Below are positions 45,154-54,686 of a stretch of DNA of 64,000 nt, piece by piece. Within the stretch, counting starts at the first letter, position 1, and each line of letters opens with the position of its first letter. Made by a program: the position numbers and the translations under genes. The notes beneath the pieces were generated by a model. It was not told where the DNA came from. It did not search any database and saw only the letters and a program-made list of their open reading frames with translations. Source of the stretch: Nioella nitratireducens (GTDB lineage: Bacteria; Pseudomonadota; Alphaproteobacteria; Rhodobacterales; Rhodobacteraceae); contig NZ_MNBW01000009.1 in the NCBI RefSeq assembly GCF_001879715.1, positions 124,001 through 188,000 of the forward strand. Direction: 5' to 3'.

Positions 45154-45876
45154 ATGGAATGGCGGGACGAAGGCGTGCTTCTGGCCATGCGACGGCATGG
45201 GGAAAACGCCGCGATCATCGAGGTCTTTACAGAACGGCATGGCCGACACGCGGGCGTTGTGCGCGGCGGGGCCGGTCGGCGTATGGCCCCGATTCTGCAA
45301 CCGGGGGCACAGCTTGACCTGACATGGCGGGCCCGGTTGGAGGATCATCTGGGCGCCTACACACTGGAACCGATCAAGGGACGGGCCGCCGATGCGCTGG
45401 ACGATGCCGCCGCGCTTGCGGGGCTGTCTTCGGTGTGCGCCCTTCTGGCGTTTTGCCTGCCCGAACGCGAGGCACATCCAGACCTCTACGCCCGGTCCAT
45501 CGCCCTGCTGGATGCGCTTGGGGCCGAAGGCTGGGCCTATGCTTACCTGCGATGGGAACTGGCCCTGCTGGACGAGATGGGGTTCGGTCTCGACCTGTCC
45601 TGCTGCGCGGTGACGGGGCAGACCCAAGGACTGGAATTCGTCTCGCCGCGCAGTGGCCGGGCCGTGACGCGCGAAGGGGCAGGGGAATGGGCCGATCGCC
45701 TGCTGCCCCTGCCAGCCAGCCTGCGCGGTGTCGGTGGTGGAGAGCGGGCCGACCTGTTGGTCGGGTTCGGCGTAACCGGACATTTCCTGAGCGACCACCT
45801 GGCCCGGTCCCTTGGCGACAAGCCCTTGCCCGCAGCCCGCCAGCGCTTTGTCGACCGGGTGGCGCGGGGGGCATAG
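45154..45876 (+). CDS. recO: DNA repair protein RecO
   Basis: Mediator that loads RecA with RecF/RecR in gap repair. The 240 residues start [34 protein letters not shown], the N-terminal OB-fold, and continue with the helical domain ([31 protein letters not shown]). The zinc-finger cysteines present in some RecOs are reduced to CCAVTG. Distance from the DUF1491 gene is 57 bases; it ends the operon. Confidence 0.93.
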   Translation: MEWRDEGVLLAMRRHGENAAIIEVFTERHGRHAGVVRGGAGRRMAPILQPGAQLDLTWRARLEDHLGAYTLEPIKGRAADALDDAAALAGLSSVCALLAFCLPEREAHPDLYARSIALLDALGAEGWAYAYLRWELALLDEMGFGLDLSCCAVTGQTQGLEFVSPRSGRAVTREGAGEWADRLLPLPASLRGVGGGERADLLVGFGVTGHFLSDHLARSLGDKPLPAARQRFVDRVARGA

Positions 45877-46043
45877 GCCCGTTCCCGTCCGTGCCCGCGC
45901 AACCGGCTGTCGCCCGACCGGCCATGCGCGGGGAATTGCCGAGATCGTGATCATTGCGCGCGGTCAAGACTCTTGTCGTGACAGGCTGTTACCCTTCTCA
46001 AAGCGGGGCGCCGATCGCGCTCTGAAGTGATAGGAGATTGGAT

Positions 46044-46307
46044 ATGAGGAAGTATTTTGCGATCGGGGCCTGCGTGCTTGCCCTTGCGGGTGCCACCTGC
46101 ACGCCCCAGGAACAAATGATGGTCGGCGGCCTGGTCGGGGCCGGTGTCGGCGTCGGACTCGCCGACCTGATGAACGCGAATACCGGCTGGACAGTGGTCG
46201 CGGCCATGGCCGGTGCCGCAGTCGGGTCTCAGGTGGCGTATAACGCCCAGACCAACCAATGCGCCTACAAGCGCGCGGACGGACGGGTTGAAGTTCGCCC
46301 CTGTTGA
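46044..46307 (+). CDS. glycine-zipper exported protein
   Basis: An 87-residue protein with a signal peptide (MRKYFAIGACVLALAGATC) and a glycine-zipper segment, MMVGGLVGAGVGVGLADLM, then AAMAGAAVGSQVAYNAQ. Such outer-membrane-associated proteins resemble YMGG or Rick_17kDa-like families. No clean lipobox is visible. The tail has two cysteines (QCAYKR, VRPC). AGGAG sits before ATG 46044. It is followed by a strong terminator. Confidence 0.7.
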   Translation: MRKYFAIGACVLALAGATCTPQEQMMVGGLVGAGVGVGLADLMNANTGWTVVAAMAGAAVGSQVAYNAQTNQCAYKRADGRVEVRPC

Positions 46308-46330
46308 CGGATGTGTCGTCCGTGAACTGG

Positions 46331-46363
46331 AACCCCGCCTGTTTCGGGCGGGGTTTTGTTTTT
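46331..46363 (+). terminator. intrinsic terminator after the glycine-zipper gene
   Basis: AACCCCGCC (46331-46339) pairs with GGCGGGGTT (46347-46355) around a TGTTTCG loop, and a T-rich run TTTTGTTTTT follows. It closes the short transcript 24 bases after the stop. Confidence 0.88.
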
Positions 46364-46391
46364 CGTGAGAAGAACGCTCGTCGTCATTTAG

Positions 46392-46421
46392 TTGACATGT
46401 GTCAATGTCGGCAATTGTAAT
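46392..46421 (+). promoter_or_regulatory. promoter with overlapping inverted repeat upstream of the TehA-like gene
   Basis: TTGACA at 46392-46397, an 18-base spacer and TGTAAT at 46416-46421 make a good sigma-70 promoter. The -35 lies in TTGAC-ATGT-GTCAA (46392-46405), an inverted repeat with the TTG-N8-CAA spacing of CRP/FNR-family operators. Binding here would compete with RNA polymerase. The regulator is not known. Confidence 0.5.
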
Positions 46422-46468
46422 ATATGAGAGGTGAAACTGACCCCCCTCCTCGATCGAGCGCACCGACA

Positions 46469-47446
46469 ATGAGCACATCCACCGCAGATCCGACCCCGAC
46501 CCGCCTTGAGCATTTCCCGATAACGTTCTTCGCGGTTGTCATGGGCCTGACCGGGCTGTCGCTGGCCGTTCACGCGGCCGAGCAGGCCTTTGGCTGGCCC
46601 CTCGGTATTTCGGAGAAGCTCTACTACATCGCCTTCGGGATCTTCGGGCTAATCACACTCGGGTTCCTGCTGAAACTGGTCCGCTATCCGGGGGCCGTGG
46701 CGGCAGAGTGGAACCATCCGGTCAAGCTGGCCTTCTTCCCGGCTATCTCCATTTCCCTGCTCTTGCTGGCCACCGCATCGCTTGGTCATGCGCCGCTGCT
46801 GGCCGAGGAACTATGGGCCCTCGGGGCCGCGTTGCAGGCGGTTCTGACCATCGCCGTGGTGACGGGCTGGATCGGGTCGCGCGCCTTTCAGCATGGGCAC
46901 TTGTCGCCTGCATGGTTCATTCCAGCCGTGGGCAACGTGATCGTGCCGGTTGCGGGCGTGCCGCTCGGCTATGTCGACCTGAGCTGGTATTTCATGTCGG
47001 TGGGGCTGGTCTTCTGGGTGGTGCTGCTGACATTGGTCTTCAACAGGCTGGTGTTCCACGATCCGCTGCCGGGGCGGTTGCAGCCGACGCTGGTGATCCT
47101 GATCGCGCCACCCGCCGTGGCCTATGTCGCATGGATTCGGCTGGTGGGAGAGATCGGGCCAGTGCCGATGATCCTGTTGAACACGGCCTATTTCTTTACG
47201 CTGGTGGTGGCAGTGCAGTTGCCACGCATCATCCGCCTGCCTTTCGCCCTGTCCTTCTGGGCACTGAGCTTTCCCTTTGCCGCTGTGACGATTGCCAGCT
47301 TCGCGCACGCAAACCTGACCGGGCAACAGGGCTACAAGCTGATCGGTGCGGGGTTGCTGGCGGTTCTGGTCGTGATCATCGGGGCGTTGGTGTTGCGCAC
47401 GGTCCGGGCGATGGTGGCGGGCCAAATCTGCCAGCCAGAGGGATAG
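46469..47446 (+). CDS. TehA/SLAC1-family transporter
   Basis: A 325-residue inner-membrane protein with about ten helices, of the TDT (TehA/SLAC1 anion channel) family. Typical is the start HFPITFFAVVMGLTGLSLA, then FPAISISLLLLA and WFIPAVGNVIVPVAGVPLG. In plants and bacteria this family conducts anions (chloride, nitrate, sulphite or malate-like). ATG 46469 is chosen over an ATG at 46424 that sits on the promoter's -10. It is convergent with mcd. Confidence 0.85.
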   Translation: MSTSTADPTPTRLEHFPITFFAVVMGLTGLSLAVHAAEQAFGWPLGISEKLYYIAFGIFGLITLGFLLKLVRYPGAVAAEWNHPVKLAFFPAISISLLLLATASLGHAPLLAEELWALGAALQAVLTIAVVTGWIGSRAFQHGHLSPAWFIPAVGNVIVPVAGVPLGYVDLSWYFMSVGLVFWVVLLTLVFNRLVFHDPLPGRLQPTLVILIAPPAVAYVAWIRLVGEIGPVPMILLNTAYFFTLVVAVQLPRIIRLPFALSFWALSFPFAAVTIASFAHANLTGQQGYKLIGAGLLAVLVVIIGALVLRTVRAMVAGQICQPEG

Positions 47447-47451
47447 TCGGC

Positions 47452-47482
47452 AAAGGGCCCGCCGGGTCAGGGCGGGCCGTTT
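47452..47482. terminator. bidirectional terminator between TehA-like gene and mcd
   Basis: GGCCCGCC (47456-47463) pairs with GGCGGGCC (47471-47478) around GGGTCAG; AAA on the left and TTT on the right can extend the stem after one mismatch. It serves both converging genes. Confidence 0.7.
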
Positions 47483-47501
47483 CCGTCGTCTGAGATCGGG
47501 A

Positions 47502-49184
47502 TCAACCCAGAAGCCTGCGGGCGATCACCTGTGCCTGAATTTCGGCGGCGCCCTCGAAGATGTTGAGGATTCGCGCGTCGCAGAGGATGCGGCTGATCTT
47601 GTATTCCAGCGCGAAGCCATTGCCGCCATGGATCTGCAAGCCGTTGTCGGCAGCGGCCCATGCCACGCGGGCGCCAAGCAGTTTGGCCATCCCGGCCTCG
47701 AGGTCACAGCGCTTGTCGTGGTCCTTCTGCCAGGCGGAGTAATACGTCAGCTGACGGGCCACCATGATCTCGACCGCCATCATCGCCAGCTTGCCTGAAA
47801 CGCGAGGGAAATCGACCAGAGACTTGCCGAACTGCTTGCGATCATTGGCGTATTGCATCGCGATTTCCAGCGCGGATTGGGCCACGCCAATGGCGCGGGC
47901 AGCGGTCTGGATGCGGGCGGATTCAAAGGTTTGCATCAATTGCTTGAAGCCTTGTCCGGTTTCGCCGCCCAGAAGGTTGCCTTCCTTTACCTTGAAGCCG
48001 TCAAAGCCAAGCTCGTATTCCTTCATGCCGCGATAGCCCAGAACCTCGATCTCGCCTCCGGTCATGCCGGGGGTGGGAAACGGGTCTTCGTCGGTGCCGG
48101 GGGTCTTTTCGGCAAGGAACATCGACAGGCCCCGGTGGTCGGTGGTCTCGGGATCGGTCCGGGCCAGCAGCGTCATCACATGGGTGCGCGCGGCGTGGGT
48201 GATCCATGTCTTGTTGCCAGTGATCTCCCAGCCCTCGTCGGTCTTGACCGCGCGGGTGCGGAGAGACCCGAGGTCAGAGCCGGTGTTGGGTTCGGTAAAC
48301 ACCGCCGTGGGCAGGATTTCCCCGCTGGCAATCTTGGGAAGCCACTGGGCCTTTTGGTCTTCGGTGCCGCCGCACAGGATGAGCTCAGCCGCGATTTCAG
48401 AGCGCGTGCCGAGGGAACCCACGCCGATGTAACCGCGGCTGAGCTCTTCCGAGACCACCACCATCGAGGCTTTGGACAGGCCGAAGCCGCCATATTCCTC
48501 GGGGATGGTCAGGCCGAATACGCCCATTTCGGCCAATTCCTCAATGATTTCCATCGGAATCAGCTCGTCTTTGAGGTGCCAGTTGTGGGCGTTGGGTTCG
48601 ACTCGTTCGCGGGCGTAGCGGGAGAATTGCTCGCGGATCATTTCCAGCTCTTCATCAAGGCCGCTGGCGCCAAAACAGGTGGTGGAACCCGCTTTTTCCT
48701 GCATTAATTCAACGAGTTGGCTGCGCGCCGACTGGGTGTTTCCACCGGCGCAGAGGGTGTCGACCTGGGGGATGGCCAAATCGGCGGCGTCGAGGCCCAT
48801 ATCTTGCAGGCGCAGAATTTCGCCCTGGCTCATCGGGATGCCGCCGCGGATCTGGCTGAGATACTCGCCAAAGGCGATCTGGTGGAGCAGGTGTTCCATC
48901 TCGCCGAACTGGCCCGCCTCGCTCAATCGCGTGGCCCAGGCCTGCATCTGGCGCAGCGCCTCAACATAGGTGGCAAGCCATGCCAAACCGTGCGCGGCCA
49001 TTTGATTTTCTTCGAGTTTCTTGCCCGACACGCGCCCATCTGCGCTGACCGTGTCGCGCAGCGTGGTCGTGGCCTGGTCGAGCAGCGCCTCAAGCGGCGC
49101 GATGGTCGCGCCGGTCAGGCTGAGAAGCTCGGGCAGAAGAGTGGCCTTGGTCGTTTCGGGCATGGTCGTTCCGTCATGCGGCAT
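47502..49184 (-). CDS. mcd: (2S)-methylsuccinyl-CoA dehydrogenase
   Basis: Flavin enzyme of the ethylmalonyl-CoA pathway, oxidising methylsuccinyl-CoA to mesaconyl-CoA with ETF as acceptor. At 560 residues it is much longer than ordinary acyl-CoA dehydrogenases (about 380). The extra N-terminal 170-residue helical region (ETTKATLLPELLSLTGATIAPLEALLDQ...) is a hallmark of Mcd. The core shows TIPEEYGGFGLSKASMVVVSEELSRGYIGVGSLGTRSEIAAELI, TAVFTEPNTGSDLGSL and LQIHGGNGFALEYKISRIL. GGAG precedes ATG 49184. A shared element lies upstream. Confidence 0.9.
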   Translation of the reverse strand: MPHDGTTMPETTKATLLPELLSLTGATIAPLEALLDQATTTLRDTVSADGRVSGKKLEENQMAAHGLAWLATYVEALRQMQAWATRLSEAGQFGEMEHLLHQIAFGEYLSQIRGGIPMSQGEILRLQDMGLDAADLAIPQVDTLCAGGNTQSARSQLVELMQEKAGSTTCFGASGLDEELEMIREQFSRYARERVEPNAHNWHLKDELIPMEIIEELAEMGVFGLTIPEEYGGFGLSKASMVVVSEELSRGYIGVGSLGTRSEIAAELILCGGTEDQKAQWLPKIASGEILPTAVFTEPNTGSDLGSLRTRAVKTDEGWEITGNKTWITHAARTHVMTLLARTDPETTDHRGLSMFLAEKTPGTDEDPFPTPGMTGGEIEVLGYRGMKEYELGFDGFKVKEGNLLGGETGQGFKQLMQTFESARIQTAARAIGVAQSALEIAMQYANDRKQFGKSLVDFPRVSGKLAMMAVEIMVARQLTYYSAWQKDHDKRCDLEAGMAKLLGARVAWAAADNGLQIHGGNGFALEYKISRILCDARILNIFEGAAEIQAQVIARRLLG

Positions 49185-49294
49185 GGTCTGTCTCCGGTCT
49201 TTCGTGCTGGTGCAGAGATAATCCCTTCGCAGGTGCAGCGCAAGAATAATTCGTGCAACGCGACTTTCTGGACAATTTGTGTCTCACGCACTGT

Positions 49295-49344
49295 CCGTCG
49301 CCGGGCGTACACCCCCCGTACACCCCCTGTGCACCCCCCGTACA
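49295..49344. repeat. GTACACCCC-type element, copy 2 (upstream of mcd)
   Basis: Two blocks here (49295-49314, 20 bases; 49328-49344, 17 bases) are identical to those upstream of mcl1. They are separated by 13 bases in this copy and by two in the other. The near edge is 110 bases before the mcd start, almost the same as in copy 1. The surrounding gap 49185-49498 holds no gene; it also serves as the upstream region of the divergent TauE-like gene. Confidence 0.75.
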
Positions 49345-49498
49345 GACGCGGAGGCGTTTCTGTCGGGCAGGCGCACGCCGTGACCGCGGCCAAATTGGCC
49401 CACCTGTGATTGACTGTGCGGCCGCGCAGGGCGGGTTTGCAGATGCGGGGCCGCGCGGCTTGCGCTAGAGCATCGCCATCACCTGAGTGGAGACCCCG

Positions 49499-50266
49499 AT
49501 GGGCGCCGTGCTGGAAACCCTGCCGATCACGATCCTTGCAGCCGCAATCGCGGTGACGATGTTCGGCGGCTTCGTAAAGGGCGCGGTCGGCTTTGCCCTG
49601 CCGCTGATCATGATGTCGGGTCTGGCGGCGATTCTGCCGCCCGAGGTGGCGCTGGCCGGGCTGATCATCCCCGCCATGGTCGCCAACATGTGGCAGGCGT
49701 TTCGGCAGGGGTTGGGTGGCGCGGTCGAGTCGGTCAAGCGGCACTGGCCCTTTATCGGGATCGTGCTGGTCTGCATGGCGATCAGTGCCCAATTGGTGCT
49801 GAGCCTGCCGCAATGGCTGTTCTTCACGGTGATCGGCGTGCCGATCTCGCTCTATTCGGCGTTGCAACTATTGGGCTGGCAATTGCGCGTGCCCACCGAG
49901 CGGCGGCGGCTTGCGGTCTGGTTGTTCGGAGGGCTGGCCGGGGTCTTTGGTGGCTTCTCGGCCATTTTCGGGCCGCCGACGGTGGCCTACCTGATCTCGC
50001 TGGACACCGAGAAATCGGAACAGGTGCGGGTGCAGGGGATGGTCTATTTCCTTGGTAACGTACTGCTCTTCGGCTCTCACCTGCGGTCGGGGGTGCTGAA
50101 CGCCGACACGATCCCGTTTTCCCTGATGATGGTGGTGCCCGCCATGCTGGGCATGTGGATCGGGTTCCAGGTGCAGGACCGGATGGATCGGGCGACGTTC
50201 CTGAAGGCGACGCTGGTGGTTCTGCTGCTCGCCGGGCTGAATTTGGTGCGACGGGGGGTGATGTAG
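49499..50266 (+). CDS. TauE/SafE-family sulfite or organosulfonate exporter
   Basis: A 255-residue inner-membrane protein with seven or eight helices. It has the family pattern: a first helix leading to FGGFVKGAVGFALPLIMMSGLAAILPPEVALAGLI, and the second-half repeat with GGLAGVFGGFSAIFGPPTVAYLI. Members export sulfite, sulfoacetate or related anions. GGAG six bases before ATG 49499 sets the start. Divergent from mcd; convergent with pckA. Confidence 0.88.
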   Translation: MGAVLETLPITILAAAIAVTMFGGFVKGAVGFALPLIMMSGLAAILPPEVALAGLIIPAMVANMWQAFRQGLGGAVESVKRHWPFIGIVLVCMAISAQLVLSLPQWLFFTVIGVPISLYSALQLLGWQLRVPTERRRLAVWLFGGLAGVFGGFSAIFGPPTVAYLISLDTEKSEQVRVQGMVYFLGNVLLFGSHLRSGVLNADTIPFSLMMVVPAMLGMWIGFQVQDRMDRATFLKATLVVLLLAGLNLVRRGVM

Positions 50267-50293
50267 CCCGCAGCGCCGCATCCGCCCACAAAA

Positions 50294-50322
50294 CAAGGGC
50301 CCGCCGGTTGGGCAGGCCCTTG
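50294..50322. terminator. bidirectional terminator between TauE-like gene and pckA
   Basis: CAAGGGCC (50294-50301) pairs perfectly with GGCCCTTG (50315-50322), and the inner GCC/GGC can extend the stem. It lies between the two converging stop codons. Confidence 0.75.
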
Positions 50323-50342
50323 CCTTTGTCCCGAACGCGGGA

Positions 50343-51941
50343 TCAAGAAATCGCGGCGGCCTTCACATCGTCGTCGATGAACGGCACGTATTGCGCGAAG
50401 TTCTCGGCAAACATGTTGACCAGTTTCGCGGCCTGCGCGTCGTAGGCTTCGGGATCATCCCAGGTGCGGCGCGGGTCGAGCAGCACTTCGGCGACGCCGG
50501 GGCACTCGGTGGGAACCTCGAAGCCGAAATTGGCGTCCTTGCGGAACTCGGTCTCGTTCAGCGACCCGTCCAGCGCGGCGGTCAGCAGCGAGCGGGTAGC
50601 GCGGATCGGCATCCGGCTGCCGGTGCCGTAGGCGCCGCCGGTCCAGCCGGTGTTGACCAGCCAGCAGGTCGCGCCGTGACCGGCGATCTTTTCGCGCAGC
50701 AGGTTGCCGTAGACCTCGGGGCGGCGCGGCATGAAGGGGGCGCCAAAGCAGGTCGAGAAGGTCGGGATCGGTTCGAGCACGCCCACCTCGGTGCCCGGTG
50801 TCTTGGAGGTGAAGCCGGACAGGAAGTGATACATCGCCTGCGCGGGCGTCAGCCGGGCGATCGGGGGCAGAACCCCGAAGGCGTCACAAGTCAGAAGGAT
50901 GATGTTTTTCGGATGGCCGCCAAGCGCGGTATCCGACGCGTTCGAGATGTAGTGCAGCGGGTAGGCGCAGCGCATGTTCTCGGTCAGGCTGCTGTCCTCG
51001 AAGTCCAGCTCCTTGGTGTACTCGTCATAGACCATGTTCTCGATGACGGTGCCGAATTTCTGGGTGGTGGCGTAGATTTCCGGCTCAGCCTCGGGGTTGA
51101 GGTTGATGGTCTTGGCGTAGCAGCCACCCTCGAAGTTGAAGATGCCCTTTTCGGACCAGCCATGTTCGTCATCGCCGATCAACACGCGGGACGGATCGGC
51201 GGAAAGCGTGGTTTTGCCGGTGCCCGAGAGACCGAAGAAAACGGCGGCATCCTCTGGGTCGTCGACGGCGTGGTTGGCCGAACAGTGCATGGCCATCACG
51301 TTGTTGCCGGGCAGAATGTAATTGAGCAGCGTGAACACCGATTTCTTGTTTTCGCCCGCATAGGCGGTGCCGCCGATCAGGATCAGCTTTTTCTCGAAGT
51401 TCAGTGCGATCACGGTTTCACTGCGGCAGCCGTGCCGAACCGGGTCGGCCTTGAAGCTGGGGCAGTTGACGATGGTGAATTCCGGCACGAAACTGGCCAG
51501 TTCCTCGGCTTCGGGGCGGCGCAACATGGTGCGGATGAAAAGACCGTGCCAAGCCAGTTCGGTCACCATGCGCACATCAAGGCGGTGTTCCGGGTCGGCG
51601 CCACCGAAAAGATCCTGCACGAAATATTCGCCGCCCTTCATGTGGTCGAGCATGTCGGCATAGAGCTGGTCGAAGGCGTCGGGGGCCATCGGCGTGTTGT
51701 TGTCCCACCAGATGGTGTCTTCGACGGCGGGGGTGCGCACGACGAACTTGTCCTTGGGGGAGCGGCCAGTGTGCCTGCCGGTTGAAACGAGGAAAGTCCC
51801 CCCCTGACCGAGCGTCCCTTCGTCGCGGCGAAGGGCGGCTTCCATCAGGGCCGGTTCGAGCAGGTTATAGTGAACCGTCCCGAGATCCGAAATGCCTTGG
51901 GCTTCCAGCGTTTGGGCCGGGTTCACGCGTCCTGTGGTCAT
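50343..51941 (-). CDS. pckA: phosphoenolpyruvate carboxykinase (ATP)
   Basis: Gluconeogenic enzyme converting oxaloacetate plus ATP to PEP. The 532 residues contain the phosphate-binding loop [28 protein letters not shown] and the ligand region of metal and oxaloacetate ([12 protein letters not shown] and [23 protein letters not shown]). GGAG and an A-rich patch set ATG 51941. It is transcribed divergently from chvI; in alphaproteobacteria ChvGI is known to influence pckA, which fits this arrangement. Confidence 0.97.
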   Translation of the reverse strand: MTTGRVNPAQTLEAQGISDLGTVHYNLLEPALMEAALRRDEGTLGQGGTFLVSTGRHTGRSPKDKFVVRTPAVEDTIWWDNNTPMAPDAFDQLYADMLDHMKGGEYFVQDLFGGADPEHRLDVRMVTELAWHGLFIRTMLRRPEAEELASFVPEFTIVNCPSFKADPVRHGCRSETVIALNFEKKLILIGGTAYAGENKKSVFTLLNYILPGNNVMAMHCSANHAVDDPEDAAVFFGLSGTGKTTLSADPSRVLIGDDEHGWSEKGIFNFEGGCYAKTINLNPEAEPEIYATTQKFGTVIENMVYDEYTKELDFEDSSLTENMRCAYPLHYISNASDTALGGHPKNIILLTCDAFGVLPPIARLTPAQAMYHFLSGFTSKTPGTEVGVLEPIPTFSTCFGAPFMPRRPEVYGNLLREKIAGHGATCWLVNTGWTGGAYGTGSRMPIRATRSLLTAALDGSLNETEFRKDANFGFEVPTECPGVAEVLLDPRRTWDDPEAYDAQAAKLVNMFAENFAQYVPFIDDDVKAAAIS

Positions 51942-52244
51942 TATGCAAGCTCCTGCGCCGTCTGGTCCTGGCGCCTTGAGTGATCCTTGAGAAGTGCGGT
52001 CGGATGGGCCGCTGGCGTAGCCGCCATATAACATGCCGCTTTCGGCGAGGAACAGGACGCAATCGCACAGTTAGCGCAACCAAGTTGAGGCAAAGGGCCT
52101 GTTAGCGCTGCCTTAACATTCCATCCTTAGAGAATCACGGGGCGGCAAAGGAGCGATTCTCAACTTAGAGATTGATTCAGAAGGCGGAAATGTAGGAGAA
52201 TACGCAAAAAATAACATAACCGGGCAGCATAAGGACATATCACC
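51942..52244. promoter_or_regulatory. divergent control region pckA / chvI
   Basis: A 303-bp gap without genes. The chvI side (about 52150-52240) is strongly AT-rich compared with the genome and contains GAGATTGATTC and an A-tract, likely the chvI promoter. I could not assign a definite -10/-35 or ChvI-binding motif. Both divergent promoters must lie here. Confidence 0.5.
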
Positions 52245-52946
52245 ATGTCGAGGATCGCACTTGTCGATGACGACAGGAATATTCTGACCTCCGTCGCCAT
52301 GACCCTTGAAGCTGAGGGATTTGAGGTCGAAACCTATAACGACGGCCAGTCGGCCCTGGACGCTTTTTCGCGCCGGATGCCGGAGCTTGCCGTGCTGGAC
52401 ATCAAGATGCCGCGGATGGACGGCATGGACCTGTTGCAGCGCCTGCGCCAGAAATCCAAGGTGCCGGTGATCTTCCTCACCTCCAAGGATGATGAGATCG
52501 ACGAGCTGATGGGCCTGCGGATGGGGGCCGACGATTACGTGCGCAAGCCCTTTTCGCAGCGTCTGCTGGTGGAACGCATCCGGTCGATCCTGCGCCGACA
52601 GGAGGCGATTGCCTCGGACGAGACCGGAACCCCGGAAGAAAGCCAGGTCATGGTGCGCGGTCCGCTGACGATGGACCCGCTGCGGCACGCGGTAACATGG
52701 CGCGGCAAGGACGTGTCGCTGACGGTGACCGAGTTTCTGCTGTTGCAGGCGCTGGCGCAACGGCCCGGTTTCGTAAAAAGCCGCGACCAGTTGATGGACG
52801 TGGCCTATGACGAGCAGGTCTATGTCGACGACCGCACAATTGACAGTCATATCAAACGCTTGCGTAAGAAGATGCGGGAAGCGGATGACGATTTTTCCGC
52901 CATCGAGACGCTTTACGGCATTGGGTATCGGTACAACGAAGAATAG
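52245..52946 (+). CDS. chvI: response regulator ChvI
   Basis: OmpR/PhoB-type transcription factor of 233 residues. The receiver domain (3-115) has the acidic pair in IALVDDDRN, the phospho-acceptor Asp in [15 protein letters not shown], and the conserved Lys in [27 protein letters not shown]. The C-terminal winged helix includes [30 protein letters not shown] and SHIKRLRKK. It responds to acidity and envelope stress in relatives. chvG follows three bases later. Confidence 0.95.
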   Translation: MSRIALVDDDRNILTSVAMTLEAEGFEVETYNDGQSALDAFSRRMPELAVLDIKMPRMDGMDLLQRLRQKSKVPVIFLTSKDDEIDELMGLRMGADDYVRKPFSQRLLVERIRSILRRQEAIASDETGTPEESQVMVRGPLTMDPLRHAVTWRGKDVSLTVTEFLLLQALAQRPGFVKSRDQLMDVAYDEQVYVDDRTIDSHIKRLRKKMREADDDFSAIETLYGIGYRYNEE

Positions 52947-52949
52947 TAG

Positions 52950-54683
52950 ATGACATTGGCCTCCGACATCGGGACCACGGACCGCCGCGATCGGGCAGAG
53001 TCGCAGATCGTGCTTGGCGAAGACTGGGACCGTCCCGCGGGGGCGGTCGAGGCGGAATTGCGCAATGCGCGCGCCCGTCGCGGGCTGATGTCGCTCAACC
53101 GGTCGCCCTTGGCGCGAAAGATAATCGTGTTCAACCTGCTGGCGTTGATCGTGCTTGTGGCGGGCGTTCTGTTCCTCAATCCCTTCCGTGACAGCCTGGT
53201 GGTGCAGCGCGAACGCGCGCTGGCAACCGAGGCGCAACTGGTGGCCGAGGTCTTTCAGGCCAGCCTGCCGCGCACCGCCCCCGCCAACCTGCTGACCGGC
53301 GACGGGATCGACCCGGCCGAGGTGCTGGCCCGGATCGGCCTGTCGGACGGGGTGGATATCTACGTCTTCGCCCCCAACGAAACGCTGGTCGCCTCGACCG
53401 ATTCCATTCAAACCGCCGCGGCGCATCCGGTGACCGGGCTTGGCGATGGCAATGGGCAGTCGCTGGTCATCACCGACTTTCTGAACCGCGTCTGGGATCT
53501 GCTGGCGCGGGTCATGTCCACCCAAGAGGCTGTGCCACCGACCGGCCCCGCGACCGAAGAGCTGGCGCGCGGGCTGGTGGCCGAGGCGCTGAATGGCAAC
53601 ACGGTGTTGCATGGTGGCAACGGTTTTGATGGCACCGTCTTTCTCGCCGCCTCGCCGATCACCGGCACGACCGGCCCCGCCGGCGTGGTGGCCGTGGCAA
53701 CCGCCGCGGGCGAGATCGAGCAATTGGTCCGCGCCGAGCGCGAACAGATCCTGCAAATGTTCTTTGTCGCGCTGATGGTGTCGATCGGGCTGAGCCTTGT
53801 GCTGGCCTCGACCATCGCCAACCCGCTGTCGGACCTGTCGGCGGCGGCGGAACTGGGCCGCGACAAGAATGCCCGCAAGATGAGCCCGACCCGCGTGCGC
53901 ATCCCCGATCTGACCGGACGCCCCGACGAGATCGGGCGACTGTCGGCGGCGCTGCGCGGCATGGTGGCCGCGCTCTATGACCGGATCGACGGCAACGAAC
54001 AATTCGCCGCCGACGTGGCGCACGAAATCAAGAACCCGCTCGCCTCTCTGCGTTCGGCGGTTGGCACGATGCGGCTGGCCAAGACCGATGATCAACGCGG
54101 GCGGTTGCTGGACGTGATCGACCACGACGTGCGGCGGCTCGACCGGCTGGTGTCGGATATTTCCAACGCCTCGCGGCTCGATTCCGAGTTGGTGAAAGAG
54201 GATGCGGACGAGTTCGACCTGATCCACATGTTGGGCAACCTGACCCAGTATCACACCGAGGAAGCGAAGCAGCACGAGATCGAGTTCATCTCGGATCTGC
54301 CTGCGGAACCGGTGGTGCTGCACGGGCTGGAGGGGCGCTTGGCACAGGTTTTCGTCAACCTCATCACCAATGCCCTGTCCTTCTGCGAGGCGGGCGACGC
54401 GGTGCGGGTCTGGGCACGAAAACGCGAAAACCGGGTGCTGATCGTGGTCGAGGATACCGGCCCCGGCATCCCGGAAGAGGCGCTGACCAAGGTGTTCAAC
54501 CGTTTCTACTCGGAACGCCCGGTGCAGCAATTCGGCGACCACTCGGGCCTTGGGCTGGCGATTTCCAAGCAGATCGTCGAGGCGCATGGCGGTGTGATCT
54601 GGGCCGAGAACATCCGCCCGACCGAGGCCGACATGATGTCGGAGCCGCTCGGTGCGCGCTTCGTCGTCGGCCTGCCGCTCTGA
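52950..54683 (+). CDS. chvG: sensor histidine kinase ChvG
   Basis: Membrane sensor kinase of 577 residues. An N-terminal cytoplasmic tail leads to membrane helix 1 (about 53-72), a periplasmic sensor domain, helix 2 (about 268-290), HAMP (ANPLSDLSAAAELGRD), and the dimerisation domain with the phosphorylated His358 in FAADVAHEIKNPLASLRS. The ATPase domain has NLITNALSF, VVEDTGPGIP and SGLGLAISKQIVEAHGG. A long GC-rich opposite-strand frame overlaps it and is not considered coding. Confidence 0.95.
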   Translation: MTLASDIGTTDRRDRAESQIVLGEDWDRPAGAVEAELRNARARRGLMSLNRSPLARKIIVFNLLALIVLVAGVLFLNPFRDSLVVQRERALATEAQLVAEVFQASLPRTAPANLLTGDGIDPAEVLARIGLSDGVDIYVFAPNETLVASTDSIQTAAAHPVTGLGDGNGQSLVITDFLNRVWDLLARVMSTQEAVPPTGPATEELARGLVAEALNGNTVLHGGNGFDGTVFLAASPITGTTGPAGVVAVATAAGEIEQLVRAEREQILQMFFVALMVSIGLSLVLASTIANPLSDLSAAAELGRDKNARKMSPTRVRIPDLTGRPDEIGRLSAALRGMVAALYDRIDGNEQFAADVAHEIKNPLASLRSAVGTMRLAKTDDQRGRLLDVIDHDVRRLDRLVSDISNASRLDSELVKEDADEFDLIHMLGNLTQYHTEEAKQHEIEFISDLPAEPVVLHGLEGRLAQVFVNLITNALSFCEAGDAVRVWARKRENRVLIVVEDTGPGIPEEALTKVFNRFYSERPVQQFGDHSGLGLAISKQIVEAHGGVIWAENIRPTEADMMSEPLGARFVVGLPL

Positions 54684-54686
54684 GCC

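Noticed and set aside
50391-51785. Plus-strand frame of about 460 codons opposite pckA
   Set aside because: Low-complexity Gly/Arg/Val/His translation, no start signal; pckA is certain.
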